Positions 1-10,394 of a stretch of 64,000 nucleotides of DNA are shown here, piece by piece. The stretch lies in the NCBI GenBank assembly GCA_009760855.2, contig WPIO01000182.1, positions 72,001 to 136,000 on the forward strand, written 5' to 3'. The notes below the pieces were generated by a model. It saw only the letters and a program-made list of their open reading frames with translations, was not told the DNA's origin and searched no databases. Position 1 is the first letter of the stretch. Each line of letters starts with the position of its first letter. The position numbers and the translations under genes are program-made. Source of the DNA: Cristatella mucedo (lineage: Eukaryota > Bryozoa > Phylactolaemata > Cristatellidae).

Positions 1-879
1 GATATTGAAATGCCTTTAAACTACTTACTTATGCACTAATAGAAGAAGTCGCCGTAATTCGCCTTCTATTCCATAATAAGATAGGGATACTTTTGCATAC
101 CTTAGCAATCTGTGACAAATTCATCCTCGTAGAGCGCAAGTCAGCAATGGCTCACCACGACTCCAGCAGACTAGTAAGTTTCTTCTGCTCTTATAGCACA
201 AGTACGATATGTATACACTCGTGGTTACTGATGCTAATAATTCGCGATAGACAATGCAGGCACCAACCACAGTTGCTGTCAAATTTTTTGATGAGCTACC
301 GTTGTCCACATCCAGCGAATGATCTTCTCCGCAGGTGAGGATGCATTGCAAGAAGGGGGCTGAGGGGAACCAGCTCCCTTAAGCCGAACGGCCAGCTCAA
401 GTGTGGATTGCCTAACTGCCTTCGCTACGGCATGACTGTCTCAGCAAGTTTAAGGTTCGGCCTCTCCAAAAGTCTAGCTGTTTCCGGATTACGGCTCTTC
501 ATAGTGGTATCTGTGGCCTGATACCTGTATATTTTTGGGCATCGACTTCATGTACTAAGACTCTGTACACTATGGCTTAGCTAGTTTTCGCATTCTACTT
601 CGAAGGGTTCGAGGAGGTGATGACCATGAGTGCGCTGCTAGCGTTTTCTGACCGTTGTAGAATTTTCCGAAAATCGAAGTTCTTATGAGCGTTGAATACG
701 GAAATTGCTACAGATGAAAACCGTTCAAGGCGTGCGGTTATGTTCTCTGACAAAGTGCATACGAAATTACATGCTTACAAACACACGTATAAATGCTAGC
801 CACTTGTGTTCACCAACAAGCAGTCGGCAGTCGTTCCCGCACCTGCTGAGCTAGCTGTCACTATAGGGTACAGGCATTT
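1..879. other. no gene seen
   Basis: AT-rich sequence with only short open frames (under 85 codons) and no recognisable domain, splice chain or repeat family. I see nothing I can support here. Confidence 0.5.
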
Positions 880-965
880 CACCCCCCCCCCCTACTGGAC
901 GTCCCCCCCCCCCCCCGATTCCCCCCCCCCCCGACATTCCCCCCCCTGGGGTAGGATGTTCCCCC
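880..965. repeat. poly-C tracts
   Basis: Four or five runs of 7-15 C residues are separated by short spacers such as GACATT. The last spacer, GTAGGATGTT followed by C's, recurs in inverted form at 1687-1721. Confidence 0.9.
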
Positions 966-1721
966 GTTATACGGTTTAGGTTTTCGGGCTTAGGGTTTTT
1001 AGGGTTTAAGTTTTTTGAAGGTTTAGGGTTTAGCGTTTAGGGTTTTAGGGATTAGGGTTTATAATTTAGGGCTTAGGTCTTTTAGGGTTTAGAATTTAGA
1101 GTTTAGGGTTTTTAGGGTTTTGGCTTTAGCGCTTAGAGCTTAGAGTTTAGGGTTTAGAGTTAAGGTTTTTAGGATTTAGGCTTTAGCGTTTAGAGTTTAG
1201 GGTTTAGAGTTTAGGGTTTTAGGGATTAGTGTTTAGGGTTTAGGTTTTAGGGTTTAGGGCAGGCTGCGACTCCACCGCCGAAATCCACCTTTGCTCGTAT
1301 ACCGCGCTCTGATTAGTTCGTATTAGGGCATAACTAGATCTCTTGAGGTTGAGTTATATTCAGTAGACCTCTGAGGCGTAGCGCTCATTTGCAGGAACGC
1401 GCGGCACACCGTAGCGCGAGCCGCTTTGACGGGTACGAACACGTGCCTGGCGGCGTCGAGCGGGACCTAACTTCCGCGGGACCGAACTGTATAGCTCGCC
1501 GCTGCAGCAGCCGCTGAAACCGCCGCCGCCGCTCGCTACATTAGAAACCACCTTTCCAATTCATCCATTCCTCCAATAAAATGAGTTGATTTTATTTTAA
1601 TAGAGCATGAACTTCATTTAATCATGTATATACATATATAGATATATCTCTCTCTGCGTATTCTTAGTTATACATTCATCAACATAGGGGGAAATGTCCT
1701 ACGGGGGGGGGAATGTCCTAC
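949..1721. mobile_element. possible element bounded by inverted repeats
   Basis: GTAGGATGTTCCCCC at 949-965 faces GGGGGAAATGTCCTAC at 1687-1702 and a second copy, GGGAATGTCCTAC, at 1708-1721. The inverse complement of the right copies is GTAGGACATTCCC, so the ends are imperfect inverted repeats about 750 bp apart. They enclose the TTTAGGG-like tract and a GC-rich stretch (1260-1550) with no convincing gene. This could be a small DNA transposon or simply low-complexity sequence that has been duplicated. Confidence 0.2.
973..1259 (+). repeat. degenerate TTTAGGG-like tract
   Basis: About 290 bp of irregular TTTAGGG, TTAGGGTT, TTTAGAG and TTTAGCG units. It resembles decayed telomere-type repeat, but the spacing is too irregular to be a functional telomere. 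A CCCTAAA-oriented counterpart occurs around 28040-28116 and 29465-29525. Confidence 0.8.
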
Positions 1722-2039
1722 AACGGTCACTGTAACTTTGCCATCTCTCGGTGGCCATATTGTTTGGTACGATCTTGCATGCCTATTATCTTCGCTAATG
1801 TCACCCAAATCCAATCCTGGATGCTGCTCCTTCTGCCAGGGTTCGAGCAATAGTTGTCGGCCGACGAAAGCCCAGCCGAAGCAAAAGACAGACGTAGCAA
1901 GCGCATTTCCAGTATTTCCCGTTTTGAGTTTCGAACCGCCCAAGCTTACTCTCCGTTAGGCACTGCAGTGAATCCCCCCCCGTAGCTTAGATAAGTTAAT
2001 CCGATCACTCTAATGTTTTGCCTATGAACATCGTGTTCA

Positions 2040-4000
2040 ATGTGCGATAATCCCCTAAAAATACGTGGAATTAACATCGACGACGCACTTGACCTGACTG
2101 CTTTGACTGAGACCTGGTTGAGATTTAATAGCTACCTAACCATAACTGACGAGACCACTACAGGCTCTTTTTTCTCTCATAACCCGCGGTCGGTGGAAAC
2201 TATTTGTGTAATAACCCCTTTCTCTCGTTCCTCTCTCAGTTTCAACCCTTTGCAGTCCGCTCGAGGGAGACTTTTAAATCTCGAGCATTTAGTCCCTTCA
2301 ACAGTAAGCTACCTATTGTGGCAGTAATTAAATATAATAAAAAAGTCATCCACCCAGGTACCAAGCCTGGCGTATTTCACATTTGTGTTATCTCATTTCG
2401 ATAATGTGTTCCAGAAATCGTTCCTTCGTTATAATGGATTGGAAACCAGTTTGATAATTGAACTGATCATGTTTGTGCCGAGTTTGTACATTAGTTGATG
2501 CATTCTTTCTTGTGGCTCATGTTCACGGACGACAAAAAGGCACACATTCGAACAGTTACGACGTGACTGCATGCAGAAAACTCTTGTTAGTATCAAACAT
2601 TATGCACATCTGACCGTATTCGCATCTCATTCAGTTTTCATGTTGCGTTTCTATTGGCATCAGAAATAATCTGTGAATCAAAAATTCTTAAGACACTTTA
2701 CAGTGGTGCACTTTTTCAGCAGACGAATATCTTCCTCGCTCCTTCTTCTCCAGTCCGTCATCCCAACTGCCGTCATTGGTGCACTGCTGCAACATGATAC
2801 TACCCCCATGCTCTTCGAGGATTAGCTTCCCTGATTACACACATTTTACGTCATTGCCCGGATGGCCTACGGTTCACGGCAGGAATTAAACAAAATAGGA
2901 CTACTGTGTGCGAGCTTTAGAAAGCATACAAAAGACACGGACTTACTACCCACCGACTTGAATAAGAGAAATATTGTAGGTCATCCCGGCCCACTCCCAC
3001 TTAGTTCAAGTCATGCTTCTATTAAAACACAGCGTAATCACAGATTTACAATATAAAAGTGCTTATATCGACTATCTCCTTTACCACTTTCAACCCTTTC
3101 CTAATTATAGGAATGTCGATCTAGCAGATAGTTTTTCTAACTTCTCTGTGACCAAAGTACTTAAGGTGTGCGAGTCCATGACCAAGGTAACATTCCCAAT
3201 GGACTCTTCACTCTCTGTTTTCTTATTTTCCTCAAAGTCTACGTATACATCTGTCAATAATTACCTCATCTATAAGTTTGTATCCAAAGCTAAGAAGACT
3301 AATTGCCATTTTAACCTCAAACCTACTATCCTTTTTCTGAGAGCCATTAAATTTGCTGCTGCCCTATATTACCAACATCATAAAGTCGTCCTTAGCCTCA
3401 GCTCTTGTCCTCGCATCAAAACTAGACCGTCAAAACTTCAGAAACTTCTGCCCAGTCTTCTTCTACCGTTCCTATACAAAATTCTCTCTCGAGTAGCGGC
3501 AGACCATCAAAAATCTTATATCAAACCTCAAACGTAGCTAGTAAGTTCCAGTCAAATCTTATAGCCATTCACTTTACAGCATCAGCATTGCTTCGAGTGC
3601 ATATCGATCTTCTCAGACATGCAAACTTGGATAGAGTATCCCTGCAAGATGAGCTAGACCTGTAGGCAGCGATTGACTACTGATCGCAAAGTCCATCTTG
3701 AGCGCCAATAATCTCGCTCGGGCATTATTGGCGCTCAGCAGCAATGGATTGGGCCCCGTCTCTCTGTGATATTTCAGGGTGCAGATGTCGAAGGGCAGCA
3801 CTCATCAGAAAAGCCTTTTACAGTATTGGATAATCCATGGGTCCGTTTTAGGTCCACTTCATTTCACAGTGTATACTCTCCCTCTTGCCAATACAATCGC
3901 CGAGCACAACCTGGCCTTTCATCGATATGCAGATGACGCACAACTGTACTTGTAATTTGATCCATCCCAACCTACCGGGACGTTGACCTCTCTTGACTCT
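2040..4000 (+). mobile_element. LINE-A (L2/CR1-like) remnant
   Basis: The plus strand carries decayed pieces of a non-LTR retrotransposon in order. An endonuclease-like segment (2040-2330) contains DDALDLTALTETWLR, the usual AP-endonuclease 'LDLLALTETWL' block of L2/CR1 elements. Around 2890-2950 there is a connector-like stretch. At about 3850-3990 is a reverse-transcriptase piece reading FTVYTLPLA and YADDAQLYL in broken frames. Stops and frameshifts are frequent, so the copy is dead. Exact boundaries are uncertain. Confidence 0.55.
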
Positions 4001-4010
4001 CAAGCATATT

Positions 4011-4100
4011 AATAATAATAATAATATTAATATTAATACATTTTATATAGCTCCCTCAGAGAACTCAATCCCTTTTTAGGCATTTTATATTTGCTGCAAA
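4011..4100 (-). mobile_element. LINE-A 3' tail fragment
   Basis: A diverged copy of the LINE-A 3' terminal block (tagctccctcagagaact ... ttgctgcaaaa) with its AAT-rich tail, directly abutting the next, younger copy. The plus strand shows the tail first, so the element is on the minus strand. Confidence 0.7.
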
Positions 4101-5645
4101 AGGTAATAATAATAATAATAATTCACTTGATAAAGCGCCCTCAGAGAACTTAATCTCTCTCTAGGCGCTTTACATTTGCTGCAAAGTGAAATGCAATTGA
4201 ATGGTAAGTAAAATCATGCTTGAAAAACAAACGAAATGAATAATATGGTTAGGGGTGACATGCACAGGGTCAGCATGCAAATGTGGTTAGTGGCAGCATG
4301 CACAGTGTCAGCACGCATAAGCACATCAAGGACGAATCACAGAGACCCACCCACTAAATGCTGTCCTAAATAGGTGTGTTTTTAAGTTCCTTTTAAATGT
4401 GGTCAGGTCAGGGGATGTTCTGACGCAGGTCGGGAGGGAGTTCCAGGGTGTGGGAGCATACGAACTAAATGCACGGTCTCCAAAGGATTTGAGGTTTGAA
4501 CGAGGTATTTCTAGACTGTTGGATTCCGAAAAGCGGGTGGTACGATGCTTGGCCTGGTGGGGTAGTATATCTGAAAGATAGGCTGGAGCCATAGAATGAA
4601 GGGACCTAAAAGTGAGCGACAAAACCTTGAAGTCAATCCGTTGCTTGACTGGTAGCCAGTGCATGTCGGCGAGAAGTGGAGTAATGTGGCAACTGCGACG
4701 CTCACGACAGACAAGTCTAGCTGCCGAGTTTTGCACCAGCTGCAATCGCCTGATCGCACATGCCGGTAGGCCTGTAAGCAGTGAGTTGCAGAAGTCGAGA
4801 CGGGATGTCACGAATGCATGGACCAACTTAAATGTGGTATCTTTATCTAAACAAGCCTGAATTTTAGCAATGTTATGAAGCTGAATATAGGCAGATTTGA
4901 CTGTGGAGCTGATATGGTCGTCTAACGAGAGGTCGCTTTGGAATATGACACCTAGATTTCGAGCTGATTCAACTGAAGATATGCTGGCAGAGCTAATTTT
5001 GAGCGCCAGCCTTTCCAACCTCTGAATCACACTGGGTTTGCCCATAACAAGTAAGTTAGTTTTATCATCGTTTAGTTTTATAAAATTTGCTGCCATCCAT
5101 GTGCGGATGTCATCAATGCATGCAGCAAGTGAGTTGAGAGAATTTGAGGTGCTCGAAGGCTGGGAGGGATCAAAGCAAAGGTACAACTGAGTGTCATCCG
5201 CATAGAAGTGAAAGCCTAGATTGTGCTTGGCAATCACATCAGCAAGAGGCAGAGTATAAACCGTGAAAAGAACCGGACCTAGCACTGAGCCCTGAGGTAC
5301 TCCATATTTCAGAGGTACTTCAGATGATCTTTGTCCATTCACGTCAATACTCTGGAGTCTCCCACTGAGATAGGACCTGAACCACTGCAGAGCAGTGCCA
5401 GTGATGCCCAGGCGAGATGAGAGGTGCTCTAGAAGAACTTTGTGATCGATGGTATCAAAAGCTGCCGAAAGATCAAGCAAAACAAGCAGAGACACTCTAC
5501 CCATGTCTGCATTCCTAAGTAGGTCGTTGTATGCCCTAAGCAATGCTGACTCTGTGGAGTGATTAGCTCTAAAGCCAGACTGGAACTTACTAGCAAGATG
5601 TACTGCTGATATTCGCACATCGATGGCAGCAAACTCTGTCAAACT
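4101..5645 (-). mobile_element. LINE-A copy, 5'-truncated, young
   Basis: A non-LTR retrotransposon copy on the minus strand. At its 3' end (low coordinates) is (AAT)n, then the conserved hairpin AAAGCGCC...GGCGCTTT, a 3' UTR of about 200 bp, and an uninterrupted reverse-transcriptase frame. The 3' part is nearly identical to the copy at 24102-25053, implying recent insertion. The 5' end is lost inside the reverse transcriptase, and no endonuclease precedes it. Confidence 0.85.
4326..5642 (-). CDS. LINE-A reverse transcriptase ORF (5'-truncated)
   Basis: This 438-codon open frame is the C-terminal reverse transcriptase of an L2/CR1-like LINE, the enzyme that copies element RNA at the nicked target. 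Recognisable blocks in order are FQSGFRANHSTESALLRAY, LLVLLDLSAAFDTIDH (motif A aspartate), GVPQGSVLGPVLF (motif B), FYADDTQLYL (motif C, YADD catalytic pair), LNDDKTNLLVMGKP (motif D) and RNLGVIFQSDLSLDDHI. The 'right-hand' tail ends in DLTTFKRNLKTHLFR. The frame is intact to its stop, unlike most other copies here. The endonuclease and ORF1 are missing, so it is not autonomous. The first residues may be flanking sequence, because the true start is truncated. Confidence 0.85.
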   Translation of the reverse strand: MTEFAAIDVRISAVHLASKFQSGFRANHSTESALLRAYNDLLRNADMGRVSLLVLLDLSAAFDTIDHKVLLEHLSSRLGITGTALQWFRSYLSGRLQSIDVNGQRSSEVPLKYGVPQGSVLGPVLFTVYTLPLADVIAKHNLGFHFYADDTQLYLCFDPSQPSSTSNSLNSLAACIDDIRTWMAANFIKLNDDKTNLLVMGKPSVIQRLERLALKISSASISSVESARNLGVIFQSDLSLDDHISSTVKSAYIQLHNIAKIQACLDKDTTFKLVHAFVTSRLDFCNSLLTGLPACAIRRLQLVQNSAARLVCRERRSCHITPLLADMHWLPVKQRIDFKVLSLTFRSLHSMAPAYLSDILPHQAKHRTTRFSESNSLEIPRSNLKSFGDRAFSSYAPTPWNSLPTCVRTSPDLTTFKRNLKTHLFRTAFSGWVSVIRP

Positions 5646-5799
5646 GAATAACTATAAAGCCAACTCGCTAGCTATGTGCAAACTTGATGTAATTAAAATG
5701 TAAAGTCCAAGCCTAAAAACAGGATAGCCCCGCATATATCCGATAGCTTCTGCACGGTATCTGAGTATCCCGTTCCACGGTGACCTTTTACTAAATGAC

Positions 5800-6490
5800 C
5801 ATATCAGTTCCACAGTCAACCATGCCTACTTTCAGCTACATTTTGCTGCAAAATATTTCTGGCCTGCTTAGATCAGGACTATACATTCAAGCTGGTCAAA
5901 GCATATGCGACATACCTCTAGACTTTTGTTGATCCCTACTCGCAGGTCTTTCTGCCTACGAAATAAGAAGCTCGTATTTGGTGCAAAATTACTAGCTTGG
6001 CTTGCTCTATGGTGAACGTGACAGCCATTAGGTGACGGTACTTCTCACCGACCTGTACCAGTTCTCCATCAAGCAGCGCATCAAATTAAAACTAAAATTC
6101 AGTCACGCAGTTTTAGATGGCGTCATTCTTTTGCTCCGACCGCACTACCTGAAATACTTTCTAATCAGGCTTCCCAACAGAGCGCAAGTTCGTCTGACTA
6201 GTCATTTAGCAGTGCCTCTAACCAACCTAACATCCTATGTAGACCGTGTCTTCGGTTCATAGGTTCGCACAGCCCAGAACTCATTCTCGACTGACGCCAT
6301 GATATCCTCCTACTTTACAGCGTAAAAAACACAATAAAATTAACCTATTCCTCAAAGTATTCGCTTGGTCCTTGCGTATTTTTTGTAATGGGCTTATGCG
6401 TGCTGCCACTGTACATGTTATTACTAAGTATGTGACGTGCTTTCTTTGCAGCATATTTAAGTGCCTATGAGGAGTTTTGTTTCTATTAGG
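5800..6490 (+). mobile_element. LINE-A remnant
   Basis: Decayed reverse-transcriptase C-terminus on the plus strand. AYFQLHF near 5830 corresponds to 'SAYFQLHNIAK', followed by TFKLV-like and YLK-like blocks. It ends in the 3' UTR (GCAGCATATTTAAGTGCCTA near 6450). Many frameshifts. Confidence 0.6.
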
Positions 6491-6499
6491 GTGCAACAC

Positions 6500-7500
6500 A
6501 CATATGTTATTGTTAATATTCTTTTTGCAACCGCATCCGGTTGATAGTGGTTCAGCAGCGTTAAAGTTGAGAGTCAATGCTGTTCAAATGATTATTCCTA
6601 CTTACTGCAGGCTGACTATTCTAAGAAGGCATCGCTAATTGCACTAGTTGCATTTTGTAGTGTATTGGATGGAAATGCTATTAAGTTTGTTGACGGAGGG
6701 GCGTTGTCTTCACTCTGGAAATTGGAGGAACTGTAAGTTACTTTCCAGGATATAGCAGCTGCTACCTGCTGCTTCTACTACTAATGCTGCTACTGCTGCT
6801 GCTAATGCATCTGATGTTCACGAACGCTCAATCTGACTGGTTAATTTTGTCCTCGTCAGCCTTTCTAGAATAAGTATAACAAAAACATCACCAGCTACGC
6901 ATGAGAAAGTAAGTTTGGCTTCATTGGCCCGTTTGGCTAAAATGATGCTGCACAAGCTTTTGTGGCTTCCAGACAGGCGACACGTATGGGGTGGACTTCT
7001 CACCAAACTCTAAAATAAGCTAGGTTTATTAGCTAGTAAGTCAGTGAGTCCGTTACAGATGCTAACGTCACGCTTGCATTATTCTCTATGTGAGATTTAT
7101 AGTGCTAATATGGCGGTACAGCAATGAGGAGTGTAATTTCAAAAATGGGAGAGCATATAATTTACTAATTTGTATTTGCTGCTGCAACTTGCACTCCATA
7201 GTTGAAATTAAACATGTTTTTCTGCACATGCCTTTGGTAAGTGATGTATACACATGCATACAATTTGCCCATGATTCTTGAGAGAGCTACCTATCATAAA
7301 TTTTCGTTGGGTCAGCATGTCTGTAGTTCTTTACATGCAACTCAATGCCGATTTACTACCCACTGCTAAAGAATACATTTAACAACATTATTTTTTATGT
7401 TTTCAAATGAGAAAAATTCTTAAATAGAATTTTGTAATACGTTTTTACTTTTCCTCCTCAGTGGATATAGCTCCATTAAGAAAGAACATGGTAGTCAGTG
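6500..7500. other. no gene seen
   Basis: AT-rich spacer with short random frames. It includes a short run of CTG/CTA-like trinucleotides near 6770-6800. Nothing further can be supported. Confidence 0.5.
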
Positions 7501-7506
7501 GGGCAG

Positions 7507-7655
7507 GTTAGCTTATTCAACAGCCTCATTCATAACGGCTATTATCACCGATTGCAGTGGGCAGGAAAGCATTGTCCGCTGCAGCAATCGAACCCACGAC
7601 GTGATTCATGGAGAACGAGCACCACATCCCTGGGCGGCAATCCAGGCTTACCAGC
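7507..7655 (-). mobile_element. SINE-A copy (degenerate)
   Basis: Matches the inverse complement of the tRNA-derived SINE-A seen at 23221: AACAGCCTCATT, CGGCTAT..CACC, GCAGTGGGC, then CAGCAATCGAACCCACGAC carrying the inverted B box. It is diverged, and its head is partly lost. Confidence 0.65.
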
Positions 7656-7814
7656 TAGGTCAGCAGGCTCTCAGACCCTCCTTCAAAAGCAAAGTCAAAG
7701 TTTTTCATGATTTTTCGCAGTTACGCACTACTTCATTTATTATTACCCGGTCGTCATAACTTATTTAGTATTAATTGGGCCGTCATAGGGCCGCAACACT
7801 ACATTTAGATAGCC

Positions 7815-8370
7815 ATAATAATAATAATAATAATAACAATAAACCGCTTGTATAGTACCCTGTAAGAATTAAATCTGTAATCGCTGCTTTGCAACTCAAA
7901 TAATCAATAACCAATCAAGGGTTAAAGACATGTACGCTATAATGCGTTGAAAAAAATGTAGAAGCAAATAATTAACGTGCTTAAGCCAGTGTGCCAAAGC
8001 ACACAGGAAGACACACGGGCTACTGGTTGACAAGACCTCTGACAAGTAACATGCACTGGATCACGTACGAGTAAGCACGCCGAGCACACAGGAAGGTTAG
8101 GCCCTCAGGTGCGATAAGAAAGCTGATGCTTAAGTGAAAGTGAGTTCAAGACTTCCGCTGCTTTTGAACTGAAAGCTCGATCACCAAAGTCTTTATATTT
8201 AGTGCGGAGAACGGTGAGACGACCAGAAAGCGAGGATCGGGTGGTTTGAGAGCACGTGGCTGGATGAGCAAAGAGGTCGGATAGGGAGGCTCGTACAAGC
8301 GAGTGAAGCAACTTGTAGGCCAAAGAGACAGCCTTGAAGTCAACTAGATGCTTGATAGGAGCCAGTGAAG
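7815..8370 (-). mobile_element. LINE-A remnant, 3' end
   Basis: Starts with (AAT)n and the diverged tail 'accgcttgtatagtaccctg', then continues into the reverse-transcriptase C-terminus (frames reading LLHSLVRASLSDL and KDFGDRAFSSKA on the minus strand). Frameshifted and dead. Confidence 0.65.
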
Positions 8371-9149
8371 CTCAAATAGATAATACCTGCACACTTTTTG
8401 GCGTTTCGCTATACTAGTTCGGAGTCTGAAGCAGATCCGATTGAAATTTGGCTCCCGAAACTGGCGGGCGTCAATGACACCTTGATCATTACTTTTGCAG
8501 GAATCTCAGGGCGACAGGATTTGATCCCGTCAGGTATCATACGGCAATCGACACTGTCGCTAGGTATCGTCTGCAGAGAGTGTAGGTGTCATAGGTAACT
8601 CTGAAAGTCGCTCATAATTCGTTTCACAAGAAGTTGCTTGCGAATGCAATCTTTGAAGAGCAACACCTGCCCCCCCCCCGCCCCCGCCCCGGTGTCTGCT
8701 TCTAGCCTCGTGGCCTGGTGCATAGTGCACACTATCTCGAGGGTGGCTAAGCACGCACCTACCGGCAGTGCCTCGTGCCACCGCCATGACCGTTTTCCGA
8801 TGTATAGTTTGGCACCGGCGCATTGCCGAACGTTTCTTGGTGACACCGGTGGCAAATCTGTGGGCACCTGTAGTCTGCGATATGCAGCATCGTCTCGAAG
8901 AGCAGCGGAAGCTATTGCTTCCTATTCGTGACACTGCTTTCTCTCGAAGTTATTATTTTTAGACTGACTTTTATTTTGTGAGAACGAAACTGTGCGGTGC
9001 CCTAGTTGGTCAGCCACACATGTAAAAACTATGATGCCGAACCATCATCCACTTCGCTTTTATAAAGCGCCGCAACATCACAAAGGTACACCGAGGCGCT
9101 AGAAAAGAAAGAGCGCCACTTCATCATAAAAATTTGAGCCATGGACGTC
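8371..9149. other. no gene assigned
   Basis: Several overlapping open frames of 60-125 codons exist on both strands around 8560-8960, but none has a recognisable domain. A CT-poor acceptor near 8500 and AG|GT near 8534 could bound a tiny exon, which is too weak to call. A C-rich run lies at 8671-8694. Confidence 0.4.
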
Positions 9150-9735
9150 CGATTTTTAGGCGCCTTCATTGTTTGGCTCCAGCCTACCTATCAGATTTAC
9201 TTCCCCCCCCACCAGGCCAAGCATTGTATCAGCCACTTTTCGGAATCTAATCGTTTATCTACGTTATCTAATCGTTAATAGTGTATCTTTAATAATTGTA
9301 TCTACATCTCATAGAGACCTAAAATCCTTTGGAGACCTTGCGTTTAGTTCGTATGCTCCCAAAGCCTGAAACTCACTCCCGACTTTCGTTACATCCTCTG
9401 ACTTGACCACATTAAAAAAAATTGTAACGCACCTATTTATGACAGCACTTAGTTGGTCACTGCGATTCTTCCTTATGTGCTCATTCGTGCTGACACTGTT
9501 GCATGCTGCCACTAACTACACTTACATGCTGACCCTGTGCACGTCACCCCTAATCATGTTATTCATGTTGTTTATCAAGCATGATACCACTCACTATTCG
9601 ATCGTGTTTTCTTTGCAGCAAATGTAAAGTGCCTAGAAAGAGATTGAGTTCTCTGAGCGCTCTTTATCAGGTGTTTTATTATTATTACCCTTGTCATCGC
9701 CGCAGGGCTCGAACTCGCGACCACCAGAGTCGTGA
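9150..9735 (+). mobile_element. LINE-A 3' end plus SINE-like B-box piece
   Basis: The plus strand encodes broken reverse-transcriptase tail sequence (FGSSLPIRF..., SHRDLKSFGDLAFSSYAPKA), then the 3' UTR and the terminal hairpin block (AAATGTAAAGTGCCTAGAAAGAGATTG...). This is followed by ATT repeats up to about 9690. Just after it, 9695-9735 contains GGGCTCGAACTCGCGACC, an inverted pol III B box from a tRNA-derived SINE. Confidence 0.7.
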
Positions 9736-9956
9736 AGAATGGGGGACTTTCAATTGCTGGGAAGCCCCCCTCCCGGCACGCAGCAACCTATTTCGACCGA
9801 TCGATTACGATTACCAAAGTCGAGTCATGTGCCGAACGATCGACGCTGCACGAAGCAATTGCGTTCCGTACCACTCCAGTCTCCGTTAAGTGCCCCCAAA
9901 CCTGCCCCAACCTCGCTGCCCTAAGCCCCGCTCGCTGCGTGGGCGGCACTTTGCAG

Positions 9957-10087
9957 CTACCTCGGAGGAAACGAGTTCGCCTGCGGATGCGATTGGGTCA
10001 GCCTAGCGGCGATGCTGAATAAATACAAAGTAGTGGTGCCCGACATGGACGAGATTCCCCACTGCGTCGCCGAGGAGCTGCACTGCG
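9957..10087 (+). CDS. internal exon: leucine-rich-repeat C-terminal cap
   Basis: This exon is read from splice logic: acceptor ..CACTTTGCAG|C at 9956 and donor G|GTACGC at 10088. It contributes one base of a preceding codon, 43 full codons and one base. The peptide begins YLGGNEFACGCDW, which fits the LRRCT cap pattern 'L.GNPF.C.C.L', and it has cysteines in a C-x-C...C...C arrangement (FACGC, PHC, LHC). LRR caps close the solenoid of extracellular LRR receptors such as Toll-like receptors, which is a known family feature. The repeats themselves must lie upstream and were not found. The next exon supplies a membrane span, so I infer a cell-surface LRR receptor. The subfamily is unknown. Confidence 0.6.
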
Positions 10088-10233
10088 GTACGCTTCCTGG
10101 GCTCCCATCCGCCGCCGAAGCCCCAATCGGCGGGCGAACCTGCTGCCGCCACGCTCTGAGCCGGGCGAGCGGAGCGCTTTTGTTCCTATGCCGGAGCTCT
10201 GAGCGCTGCCTCCTCGGAGGCTCGCTTCCCTAG

Positions 10234-10394
10234 GTGCCCCGCTGGGCGGCGTGCTCGAGGACTTGCAAATCGCCAGCGGCAGGTTTCTGATGAAGCGCGT
10301 GCTGCACGACAACTCTCACCACCACATCGTGGCCCTGACGTGGCTCGCGACGGTCAACGTGCTCTTTATCGTCACCGCGTTTGTCGCCCAGTGC
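10234..10394 (+). CDS. exon: stalk and transmembrane segment of LRR protein
   Basis: Acceptor TTCCCTAG| at 10233 and donor TGC|GTAAGT at 10395 bound 161 bp. Joined to the previous exon (G+GT = Gly), the reading frame stays open for 53 further codons. The peptide has a short polar juxtamembrane part (LEDLQIASGRFLMKRV, then HHH) and a hydrophobic run of about 22 residues (IVALTWLATVNVLFIVTAFV), a good single-pass transmembrane helix. The 146-bp intron between the two exons is short and GC-rich. The exon ends in phase 0 right after the helix, so the cytoplasmic part must be in later exons. No TIR domain is visible in the window. Confidence 0.6.
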
